From Chitinophagales bacterium (GTDB taxonomy: Bacteria > Bacteroidota > Bacteroidia > Chitinophagales > Chitinophagaceae), in assembly GCA_015654695.1 (NCBI GenBank), contig JAATGJ010000019.1:1-37926 (forward strand): a stretch of DNA of 37,926 nucleotides, in the 5' to 3' direction. The notes below the pieces were generated by a model, which saw only the letters and a program-made list of their open reading frames with translations, did no database searches and was not told the DNA's origin. Shown here piece by piece: positions 9,099 to 17,070 of the stretch. The translations under genes were made by a program, and so were the position numbers. Each line of letters opens with the position of its first letter. The stretch's first letter is position 1.

Positions 9099-9656
9099 TT
9101 GAAATTTTTCCTGCTCCTCATATTTTTTGTCTCCTGCCAGGCGGCTGATACTACTAAGAAAGCAGAAGAGGAAATTGATCTTGCCTTAAAGAACAATGAC
9201 ACAGCCCTGGCTAAAAAATTAGCCAAACAGGAACTAGACCGGCTGAGGTCAACTGTTACAGACTCTGCTTTTGCTGTTATCCTAGATGCAGGTTTACAAA
9301 TTCAGGCGCTGGAATTGGCGCTCCAAAAAGCCGATAGCTCAAAAAAAGTAGCTGATGCGATTATTGTCAATCACGCAGATGGTAAAAGACTTTATGATTT
9401 AATGATGAAAGCATATAAACTGGCTATTCAAAACACCTCAAGAAGTTCTGATATCGCTCTTTATTCTAAAGAGCTTTCTATGAGTTCACAAATCTGGCTG
9501 GAAAAAAAATTTACAGGCAAAACAAATTACCAGGTAAAAAAAGCCCTCCGCTGGTTGCAAAAAGATATCGCCATTATCAGTGCCATAGTCAATCATATGG
9601 ATAATGACCTTGTGCGAAAGGAAACAGAAGATTCATACAAAGATTTAATTGAATAA
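9099..9656 (+). CDS. Small predicted lipoprotein, unknown function
   Basis: A 185-residue protein read from a TTG start 10 bases after kdnA. The N-terminus MKFFLLLIFFVSC is a short lipoprotein signal peptide with the lipidated cysteine at position 13. The rest is mostly helical and rich in Lys, Asp and Ala, with no aromatic core motif I recognise. Its position right behind kdnA may mean cotranscription, but nothing in the protein itself links it to LPS sugar synthesis. The alternative start codons in frame lie inside the mature part, so TTG is preferred. Confidence 0.6.
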   Translation: MKFFLLLIFFVSCQAADTTKKAEEEIDLALKNNDTALAKKLAKQELDRLRSTVTDSAFAVILDAGLQIQALELALQKADSSKKVADAIIVNHADGKRLYDLMMKAYKLAIQNTSRSSDIALYSKELSMSSQIWLEKKFTGKTNYQVKKALRWLQKDIAIISAIVNHMDNDLVRKETEDSYKDLIE

Positions 9657-9699
9657 TTCATTGCTTTGTCCTTTCTTTTATTGATGAAATAAAAACTCC

Positions 9700-11487
9700 A
9701 TGCGCCGGATCAAACAATTGTACCAGTTCATTATTACTTACCTGCGCACCAAACTAAGCCGGGTGCAATATATAATGATCGTAGCGACAATGGTTGGCCT
9801 GTTCTCCGGATTAACAGCCGTATTGCTGAAAACGCTGGTGCATTATTTACAACACTGGATAAAAGAAATTGATGTCAGCCGTTTTGCTTATTTATTATTT
9901 CCCGCTCTTGGTTTGGTTGTTACCGTATTTATTGTCCGTCATTTTTTCGGCACACAGGTAGAAAAAGGAATTGCCATGGTATTAAAAGCCATTGCCCGGA
10001 GGTCTTCATTCATTCCGCTTAGTCACACGTATCAGCATGTCATTACCAGCTCCATTACCGTAGGCCTTGGCGGCTCTGCTGGTTTGGAGGCGCCGATAGT
10101 AGCTACAGGTTCCGCTATCGGTTCTAATACAGCACGCATCAGTGATCTGAATTACGGTGAAAGAACATTGCTGATCGCATGTGGCGCGGCAGCGGGTATT
10201 GCGGCAGTATTCAATGCCCCGATAGCGGGCGTCATCTTTGCTATTGAAGTTTTATTGACAGAAACGGTGGTCAGCTATTTTATACCATTGATCATTTCAT
10301 CAGTTGTTGGTGCCCTGTGTTCCAAAATAATTTTAGCCGAATCCTCCTTGTTTAATTTTGTATTGCGGGAGCACTTTGATTATAAAAATGTTCCCGCTTA
10401 TCTTTTCTTAGGTATCCTGTCGGGTTTTATTTGTTTGTATTATGCAAAAGTGTTTAAAGGCACTGAAACAAAACTTCATCACTGGAAAATTAATCCGTAT
10501 AGCAAAGCAGTAATGAGTGGCTTGCTGTTAATGGCTTTGTTTTTTATTTTTCCCCCGTTATTCGGTGAGGGATATGAAAGTGTAAAGCTGGTGGCTAACG
10601 GTACACAGGAAAGAATCAATGATAACACTTCTTTATTTTCATTGATGGATGAAAATATCTCCCTGATCATTTTTGCCGGACTTATTGTTTTATTAAAGCC
10701 TGTTGCTACCGCCATTACGATCGGTAGCGGTGGTAATGGAGGAAATTTCGCCCCCTCATTATTTACCGGCGCCTATTTAGGTTTCTTTTTCTCCAGGTCA
10801 TTGAACAGCACCGGCTGGCTAAAAATCCCGGAAGGTAATTTCAGCCTGGTGGGTATGGCCGGTGTATTAAGTGGTGTGATGTATTGCCCGCTGACAGCAA
10901 TCTTTTTAATTGCCGAAATAACAAACGGCTACGAGCTGTTCATTCCGCTGATGATTGTTTCCTCTATTTCCTTCTTTATTGTAAAGAGTTACGAACCTTA
11001 TTCCATGGAAACAAAAAAGCTGGCGATGGAAGGGCAGATATTTACCCATAAAAAGGAAAAGAACATTCTTACTTCGATCAGCCTGCAGGATATGCTGCAG
11101 GATAAATATGAAATCATCAGCATAGAAAAAAAGCTGAAGGACCTGGTAGAGATCATCAAGCGAACGGATAAGAATATTTTCGCCATTCAGGATGCAAAAG
11201 GGCGGTTTGCCGGCATTATTGAATTGAACGATATCAAGCAGCAATTATTCCTTCCCGAATTATTTGATAAAACACCGCTGCAATCCATTATGAAAAAACC
11301 AGCTGCTATTTTATATGACGACCAGGATATGTATACCGTGATGGAAAAATTTGATATCACCCAAAGCTGGTACCTGCCGGTTCTCAGCAAGGATAAAAAA
11401 TTCATTGGCTTTATTTCCAAAACGAAGCTCTTTAATAAATACCGGGAGATCCTTTCATCGCAGGTTGACCTGTACGATGAATCTTAA
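9700..11487 (+). CDS. CLC-family anion transporter/channel with C-terminal CBS pair
   Basis: A 595-residue membrane protein with about 10-12 hydrophobic segments to residue 435, then a two-CBS cytoplasmic domain (about 465-585). CLC motifs visible: GGSAGLEAPIVA with the external gating Glu130, GIAAVFNAPIAGVIFAIEVL, and GSGGNGGNFAPSLFTGAYLG (the GIFAP-like site). Two departures from the E. coli antiporter: no GSGIP appears in the first half (HFFGTQVEKGIA is at that place), and the residue aligned with the internal proton glutamate (second E of IEEM) is Val184. That could mean channel-like rather than H+-coupled transport. The last four bases are shared with the convergent YihY gene. Confidence 0.9.
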   Translation: MRRIKQLYQFIITYLRTKLSRVQYIMIVATMVGLFSGLTAVLLKTLVHYLQHWIKEIDVSRFAYLLFPALGLVVTVFIVRHFFGTQVEKGIAMVLKAIARRSSFIPLSHTYQHVITSSITVGLGGSAGLEAPIVATGSAIGSNTARISDLNYGERTLLIACGAAAGIAAVFNAPIAGVIFAIEVLLTETVVSYFIPLIISSVVGALCSKIILAESSLFNFVLREHFDYKNVPAYLFLGILSGFICLYYAKVFKGTETKLHHWKINPYSKAVMSGLLLMALFFIFPPLFGEGYESVKLVANGTQERINDNTSLFSLMDENISLIIFAGLIVLLKPVATAITIGSGGNGGNFAPSLFTGAYLGFFFSRSLNSTGWLKIPEGNFSLVGMAGVLSGVMYCPLTAIFLIAEITNGYELFIPLMIVSSISFFIVKSYEPYSMETKKLAMEGQIFTHKKEKNILTSISLQDMLQDKYEIISIEKKLKDLVEIIKRTDKNIFAIQDAKGRFAGIIELNDIKQQLFLPELFDKTPLQSIMKKPAAILYDDQDMYTVMEKFDITQSWYLPVLSKDKKFIGFISKTKLFNKYREILSSQVDLYDES

Positions 11488-12407
11488 TGTACTTCCTCAA
11501 GGCGATAACGATACGCTTTATCAACCGGTTCGATTGGCTTACCAATTGCATCCGAATACACTTTGATGAAACTTGCCCCGAAGTATAATATAAAAGAAGA
11601 GTAAAATACAAATAACAGGATAAGTACAATGGATGCGGATGCACCATAAATGTTTCCGATATTGCTACTTTTCATGAGGAAGGACAATAGCGTTTTTCCT
11701 ATCGAAAATAAAAGTCCCGTTAATAAACCACCTGCTATCACTGCCTTCCACACCGGGCGTCCATCGGCAAGAAAACGGAACAGAACGATGAACCAGGTAG
11801 TCACGATAACGACCCCAACGATTTCGTTTAAAATTCCTTTGAAAAAACCACCGCCACCGTGCCAGATTTTTTCTATGTTGTTACCCACCAGTATCTCAAA
11901 TCCATCCATAACTATCCCGGCAAGAAATAAAATACCCGCTGCCAGGATGATCCCTATAGACCGTGCACGCAATCTTAAGTTGAATAAGATGCCCGGCTTC
12001 TCTTTTAACTTTATATTCCAGATATCATCCAGCGTATTCTTAATAACGGTAAATAATGTTGTGGCCACGAATAACAGGAATAAAAACCCGGGAATGGCGG
12101 TATACCAGTGCTGTACCAATGTGCGAAATCCCCTTGTTGTTTGACGTATTTGTGCAGCCACATCGCTTCCAAGTGTATCAGATAATACCCTGCCCAACCC
12201 GGAGCCCACCAGTTTTTGATTAAGAAAGAGGCCAAACACCTGGAAGAGTATAATGAGAATAGGCGGCAGGGCAAAGGTTGTAAAAAAAGCAGTAGCCCCC
12301 GCCATTCGTAAAGGATCGTTCTTTTTGATCTCACTGAATGACTGGACCAGCAATCGCAAAATGATCAAAACCCTGTTTCCTGCAGGCTTTTTTGTTGGTG
12401 ACGGCAT
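11484..12407 (-). CDS. YihY/BrkB-family inner membrane protein
   Basis: A 307-residue polytopic protein of the YihY/virulence factor BrkB family, once mislabelled ribonuclease BN. Family features: SFSEIKKNDPLRMAGATAFFTTFALPP at the N-terminus, about six TM helices, the ATTLFTVIKNTLDDIWNIK stretch (about 117-136) and the closing GASASIVLILLFVFYSSFILYFGASFIKVY. The molecular function of the family is not established. Its stop overlaps the CLC gene by four bases (TTAA serves both stops). No terminator is visible between the two convergent genes. Confidence 0.88.
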   Translation of the reverse strand: MPSPTKKPAGNRVLIILRLLVQSFSEIKKNDPLRMAGATAFFTTFALPPILIILFQVFGLFLNQKLVGSGLGRVLSDTLGSDVAAQIRQTTRGFRTLVQHWYTAIPGFLFLLFVATTLFTVIKNTLDDIWNIKLKEKPGILFNLRLRARSIGIILAAGILFLAGIVMDGFEILVGNNIEKIWHGGGGFFKGILNEIVGVVIVTTWFIVLFRFLADGRPVWKAVIAGGLLTGLLFSIGKTLLSFLMKSSNIGNIYGASASIVLILLFVFYSSFILYFGASFIKVYSDAIGKPIEPVDKAYRYRLEEVH

Positions 12408-12601
12408 TTTTTACTTCGGTTATATATTTCCTCAATGTAGTCTTTACTATTTAAATACCATATGACGGGTATTGTCCTGGAACCTTTCATGAATGATCTT
12501 GCACCGGGTACCAAAACAGCAGACAAGTAATTAGCGGAAATGGACCTGTTTTTGCTAGCAGGCCAATACATAGTTTTTAGTCCCTTCTCTTTAGACCTGG
12601 G

Positions 12602-12633
12602 CGGTCCCGGTTTTCCGGGACTGTTCCTTTTTT
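12602..12633 (+). terminator. Strong hairpin with T tract in the corA leader region
   Basis: GTCCCGG (12604-12610) and CCGGGAC (12615-12621) pair perfectly around a TTTT loop. The outer bases C12602-G12623 and G12603-T12622 extend the stem. A T-rich tract (TGTTCCTTTTTT) follows on the + strand only. It lies 58-90 bases before the corA start. No + strand gene is visible just upstream, so it may be an attenuator in the corA leader or end an unseen transcript. The rest of the 283-base gap between yihY and corA holds nothing I recognise. Confidence 0.6.
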
Positions 12634-12690
12634 ATTCTCAGCACAATTCTTGCATCGCTGTATTTCATGTTCTTTTACTAACTTTCTTTT

Positions 12691-13803
12691 ATGAACGTAA
12701 AGAAGCTACGACCTGAAAAATATCTTAAGTACCTGTACCTGCCTAACCTGTTTGGCACGCAACGGACCAAAGAGATATTATCTGTCAACCCAACTATCAT
12801 ACCACAGCGGGAAGAAGCCAAAGAAGTGGTGGTGTATGTTTTTGACTATGATAGTACCAGCCTGGAAGAAAAAAGATTATCATCCGTTGAAGCCTGTTTT
12901 CCTTATAAAAGCAGCCAGCGTATCAGCTGGATAAACATTGATGGACTGCGAAAAGCCGATGTAGACCGGGTTTGTGAACATTATGCTATTCACCCGCTGA
13001 TTGTAGAAGATATTCTCAGCATCAACCAGCGGCCCAAGATGGATGAGGTTGAAGGTATTCTCTTCTGCCTCCTCAATATGCTTTATTACAATACGGAAAA
13101 ACAAACCGTAGAACAAGAACAGATCAGCATTGTGCTCGGAATAGATTTTGTGGTCAGCTTCCAGGAAGATGCCAGCCGGGATGTTTTCAATCCTTTGCGT
13201 GAACGGTTGAAGATGGCGAATGGTAAAGCCAGGCAAAGGGGGGCTGACTATCTGTGTTATTCCATGCTTGACCTGATCGTGGATAATTATTACCTGGTAA
13301 TGGAAAAACTGGGGGACCGGATAGAAATGCTGGAAGAAGAAGTGATCCGGAACAGCAACAAAAGATCACTGGCCAGAATCAACCAATTGCGAAAAGAGCT
13401 GATCGTACTAAAAAGAAATATTGTGCCTGTCAGAGACCTGGTAAGCGGGATATTGCGCAGCGAAAGTGAATTGCTGGATGACCGTACCACCAAATATTTT
13501 AAAGATATATATGATCACATTATGCAGGCCATTGACCTGACAGAAAACTACCGCGATATGATGATGAGCATGCAGGATCTTTACATCAATAACGTCAACC
13601 TCCGCATGAACGAGGTAATGAAGGTAATGGCGATTGTTACCTGTTTGCTGGCACCGGCTACTGTTATCGGCGGCATTTTCGGGATGAATTTTGAGGAGAT
13701 CCCTTATTTGCATAATCAGTATGGCTTTTGGATCGCTGTCTCTGTCATGCTGATTATTCCTGTATGGATGGTGGTGATGTTCCGGCGCAGGGGTTGGTTT
13801 TAG
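12691..13803 (+). CDS. corA: CorA-family Mg2+/Co2+ transporter
   Basis: A 370-residue divalent cation channel of the inner membrane, working as a pentamer. The large cytoplasmic part includes HPLIVEDILSINQRPKMDEV (101-120), typical of the family. The long helix (190-310) leads to the pore. Two TM helices close the protein, with the ion-selectivity loop GMN at 331-333 (VIGGIFGMNFEEIPYL) and a basic C-terminus (FRRRGWF). Length is slightly above the usual 316-350. A terminator-like hairpin stands in its leader. The gene converges on cydB with 12 bases between them. Confidence 0.93.
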   Translation: MNVKKLRPEKYLKYLYLPNLFGTQRTKEILSVNPTIIPQREEAKEVVVYVFDYDSTSLEEKRLSSVEACFPYKSSQRISWINIDGLRKADVDRVCEHYAIHPLIVEDILSINQRPKMDEVEGILFCLLNMLYYNTEKQTVEQEQISIVLGIDFVVSFQEDASRDVFNPLRERLKMANGKARQRGADYLCYSMLDLIVDNYYLVMEKLGDRIEMLEEEVIRNSNKRSLARINQLRKELIVLKRNIVPVRDLVSGILRSESELLDDRTTKYFKDIYDHIMQAIDLTENYRDMMMSMQDLYINNVNLRMNEVMKVMAIVTCLLAPATVIGGIFGMNFEEIPYLHNQYGFWIAVSVMLIIPVWMVVMFRRRGWF

Positions 13804-13815
13804 TTTATCCGTCTT

Positions 13816-14850
13816 TTAATAACTCGTTTCGTCAAGTTGTACTTTCCCTTTAAAGGTCCAGAATACAAATGCAGTGTAAACACCCACCAGCGGTGTTCCT
13901 ATCAATGCAATAATAAGCAATATTTTCATCGTCTTTCCCGATGAAGAAGCATTGTGAACCGTGATGCTGTTTTGCGGGTCTCCTGTTGAATACAACAAAT
14001 AGGGAAAGACTTCTATGGCTACCATGATCAGTAACAATGCAATGGTAGTTGCAGAACTGATAAACGCATACCGGTATTTACCCGCTTTGATCTGGCGGGG
14101 GATATTAGCAATAGCCAGTACCATTAACAGGGGTATAATAAACCAGGCAGGGTGGCTTTTGAAATAATCGCTGAGATGGGGAATATATAACAAAGTATAA
14201 AACGTAGTAATCACAAAACTCAGCACAAAAAAAACAGTGAAGCTATTAGCCAGCAGGTGAAGTTTGGTATAAAGCCTGTTCTCTGTTTTCATGGTAAGAT
14301 AGATGGCCCCGTGCATCATAAATAAAGCCAGTGTAGTAACCGCCACCATAATGGAGAAGGGATTAAAAAAAGAATACCCGCTCCCGGCAAATTCCTTTTC
14401 CGCATTTAAAGGAATGCCATACGCTACATTACCAAGCATCAATCCTAATGATAAAGCGATAACGACAGAGGATACGCAATAGACAACATCCCAGGTTTTT
14501 CGCCATAACACCCCGGGTTCTTTACTTCTGAATTCTATGGCGACTCCGCGGAAAATTATTCCCATTAAAAAGATCATGAACGGAATATAGAAAGCAGAAA
14601 AGATAGCCGCATAAGCAACGGGGAACCCTGCAAATAATACTCCGCCTCCAATTACCAGCCACACTTCATTACCATCCCATACGGGACCGATAGCATTCAA
14701 TGCAATTCTCCGGCTTTGTTCTTTTTTTAAAAACAAATGCAATGCGCCTGCACCGAGATCAAACCCGTCTAAAATAGCATACCCGCTGATCACCGCGCCA
14801 AAGACGAGAAACCACCAGACATTATATTCTATTCCAATAAAAGTTCCCAT
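13816..14850 (-). CDS. cydB: Cytochrome bd ubiquinol oxidase subunit II
   Basis: A 344-residue polytopic membrane protein that supports subunit I in the bd-type terminal oxidase. The N-terminal signature WWFLVFGAVISGYAILDGFDLGAGAL and the WDGNEVWLVIGGG motif are diagnostic. It ends FVFWTFKGKVQLDETSY. It begins on the base next to the end of cydA, so the two are surely one operon. No small CydX-type ORF is evident after it within the 12 bases before corA. Confidence 0.95.
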   Translation of the reverse strand: MGTFIGIEYNVWWFLVFGAVISGYAILDGFDLGAGALHLFLKKEQSRRIALNAIGPVWDGNEVWLVIGGGVLFAGFPVAYAAIFSAFYIPFMIFLMGIIFRGVAIEFRSKEPGVLWRKTWDVVYCVSSVVIALSLGLMLGNVAYGIPLNAEKEFAGSGYSFFNPFSIMVAVTTLALFMMHGAIYLTMKTENRLYTKLHLLANSFTVFFVLSFVITTFYTLLYIPHLSDYFKSHPAWFIIPLLMVLAIANIPRQIKAGKYRYAFISSATTIALLLIMVAIEVFPYLLYSTGDPQNSITVHNASSSGKTMKILLIIALIGTPLVGVYTAFVFWTFKGKVQLDETSY

Positions 14851-16236
14851 TTAGTTTTTTTGTTGTATCACAGGATTGTTTCTTCTCGTTCCTTCGTCAA
14901 TATTTTCTTTCGCCCCGTATTCTGCCGGGCCGTGTTTTATTTTTTTATTGAGTAAATACAGGAACAACACAAACAGCAGCGCATACACCAGCATAAATAA
15001 TATCAAAGAAAACAATACCTGGTTGGCTGAAACTGTTTTGGATAAGGCGTCTGATGTTTTCAGCAATCCATACACTACCCAGGGTTGCCTTCCCATTTCC
15101 GCTGTGAACCACCCGGCCTGGTTAGCCACCTGCGGTAATAATACACTCCATACAAAAACTATCATTAACCATCGCTGATCAAACAGTTTTTTTCTTTTCC
15201 ATTGGATACAGGCATATAGTGTCAATGCTATCAGCGCCATACCGATAGCGATCATCAAATGATATAACTGGAAAACAGCATTTACCTGTTTGGGTCTCTC
15301 ATCTTCCCTGAAGGCGTTCAATCCTTTTACCGGTTCATTAAAGTTTCCATGTAATAAAAAAGAAAGTCCGCCCGGTATTTTAATACCCGTTGTTTTTTGT
15401 TCTTTATTATTGACGAAGCCAAATAAATACATATCCGCTTTTGATGAGGAATCATAATGCCCTTCCATCGTAGCTAATTTAGCGGGTTGATTTTTTGCCA
15501 CACCTTCTGCGCTGCGGCTGCCTGCCAGTAATTGCAATAAAGAAAAAAGGGTAGCGGTCACCAATGCTATTTTAAAAGAAGGTATTGCAATTTCCAGGTG
15601 CCGTTTCTTTAAAATATAAAATGCATTTACACTCAGTACCAAAAAAGTGCCGGCCAGAAATGCACCGATCCATACATGAATCAGCCGATCAACGCTGGAA
15701 GGATTAAATACCATTGCCCAGAAATCAGTGATCTCTGCTCTTGCATTCATTCCCTCGCCAACAATATGATAACCGGCTGGTGTTTGCTGCCAGGAGTTCG
15801 CTACTACAATCCATATTGCCGAGAACATAGCACCAAGAAAAACCATCAGTGCGGAAAAGAAATGAACCTTTGGGCTAACCCTGTTCCACCCAAAGATGAG
15901 GATACCTAGAAAACCGGCTTCCAGTGCAAAAGCAAAAATTCCCTCTGCCGCTAATGCGCTGCCAAAGATATCTCCCACATACTTTGAATAGGTTGCCCAG
16001 TTGGTGCCGAATTCAAACTCCATGATAATGCCGGTAGCCACGCCGATACCGAATATGAGTGAGAATATCTTTATCCAGAAACGGGTGATCTGTTCATAGA
16101 CCTTATTGCCTGTTTTTAAATACATGCCTTCAAAAACAACCAATAATAAACCGAGCCCAATACTTAATGGAGGATAGATATAATGAAAGGAAATAGTAAA
16201 AGCGAACTGAATGCGGGACAATATTTCTGCATCCAT
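14851..16236 (-). CDS. cydA: Cytochrome bd ubiquinol oxidase subunit I
   Basis: A 461-residue subunit that binds hemes b558, b595 and d, and reduces O2 with quinol electrons at high affinity. Visible: SRIQFAFTISFHYIYPP with the N-terminal heme-ligand histidine, GTNWATYSKYVGDIFG, ALEAGFLGILIFGW with the conserved glutamate, and EMGRQPWVVYGLL. It is shorter than the 522-residue E. coli protein, consistent with a short Q-loop type. The frame is open to a TTG at 16266, but ATG at 16236 (MDAEILSRIQ) fits the family N-terminus and is chosen. The 168 bases upstream show no clear promoter. Confidence 0.95.
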   Translation of the reverse strand: MDAEILSRIQFAFTISFHYIYPPLSIGLGLLLVVFEGMYLKTGNKVYEQITRFWIKIFSLIFGIGVATGIIMEFEFGTNWATYSKYVGDIFGSALAAEGIFAFALEAGFLGILIFGWNRVSPKVHFFSALMVFLGAMFSAIWIVVANSWQQTPAGYHIVGEGMNARAEITDFWAMVFNPSSVDRLIHVWIGAFLAGTFLVLSVNAFYILKKRHLEIAIPSFKIALVTATLFSLLQLLAGSRSAEGVAKNQPAKLATMEGHYDSSSKADMYLFGFVNNKEQKTTGIKIPGGLSFLLHGNFNEPVKGLNAFREDERPKQVNAVFQLYHLMIAIGMALIALTLYACIQWKRKKLFDQRWLMIVFVWSVLLPQVANQAGWFTAEMGRQPWVVYGLLKTSDALSKTVSANQVLFSLILFMLVYALLFVLFLYLLNKKIKHGPAEYGAKENIDEGTRRNNPVIQQKN

Positions 16237-16404
16237 AAGCGAAAAATTTTGGCCGGTTATTATCAATAAAAGAAACTGTCAAAACTTGTCTCTTGCCGGG
16301 AAGATGGAAAGGCGGTGAGAAACTGGTACTATAATTTAATCCTTACCGTCTTATCACCTTACCGGCGAATATTCCGAATTGACTTTTTAAATACTTTCTG
16401 CGTA

Positions 16405-16911
16405 TTACTTTCTTTTATAAACAGGTACGGTGCTACAGGGTTCTCCGTACATAATACTTTTGGCGACAGGCCGCAGTAATTTGGTCAGTTCCATGTACAC
16501 AAAATCACCGATGGGTGTTTCGCCGCAACCTTTAATCACCACTCTTTTATCTGTGAATTCGTTTGTATCTATCTGTGAAAGATTTTTCAAAAAAATGGTT
16601 TTGTGCAATTCTTTTTCATCGCCCATTACCATGTCTTTTACTACAGGCTGCAGATAAGATGCAGCCAGCATATATGCCCATACAGGTATAACAGCATCGG
16701 CGGAACAGGTTACCGCTACGATCTTGTCCCTGTATTGTTCCCAGTCAAGAGATTTCAAGGCCTCGCGGTAATCTTTTTCTTTTAATATCAGCCCCATGAA
16801 TAAAAAATCCTTCAGGTCAAATACCGAAGTCTCTCCACGGGGATAATACTTTTCCGGGTCAAGTGTTATTAACCCGCTTTCGGCTACTTTATTGATGAAA
16901 GGATCACTCAT
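16405..16911 (-). CDS. DUF2480 family protein
   Basis: A 168-residue soluble protein of the DUF2480 family, found almost only in Bacteroidota. Typical stretches are FINKVAESGLITLDPEKYYP near the N-terminus, AVIPVWAYMLAASYLQP in the middle, and VVIKGCGETPIGDFVYMELT near the end. Function is unknown. It has no signal peptide or TM segment. Two cysteines in the last third (KGCGE, GEPCSTVP) might bind a ligand, but that is only a guess. It is transcribed in the same direction as cydAB but separated from it by 168 bases. Confidence 0.8.
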   Translation of the reverse strand: MSDPFINKVAESGLITLDPEKYYPRGETSVFDLKDFLFMGLILKEKDYREALKSLDWEQYRDKIVAVTCSADAVIPVWAYMLAASYLQPVVKDMVMGDEKELHKTIFLKNLSQIDTNEFTDKRVVIKGCGETPIGDFVYMELTKLLRPVAKSIMYGEPCSTVPVYKRK

Positions 16912-16999
16912 GAAAGAAATTAATCTCAGTTGTTGCTGAACAACTGTGTATTATACAAAAATAACAATTAAAAGAGGGTCTGGTTTACCATAACCGCAA

Positions 17000-17034
17000 A
17001 AATAAACAGCCGCCTCTTTTAAAGTGAGACGGCT
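17000..17034 (-). terminator. Rho-independent terminator of the SurA/PpiD-like gene
   Basis: On the - strand AGCCGTCTC (17034-17026) pairs with GAGGCGGCT (17016-17008), nine pairs with one G-U, around a nine-base loop. GTTTATTTTTGC follows. On the + strand the same position would be a C-A mismatch and no T run follows, so the - strand is the functional sense. It lies 37 bases past the stop codon of the 17071-19245 gene. Confidence 0.8.
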
Positions 17035-17070
17035 ATTCGGGCAGTAGGTTTCGATTCTTTGTTGCTATAG

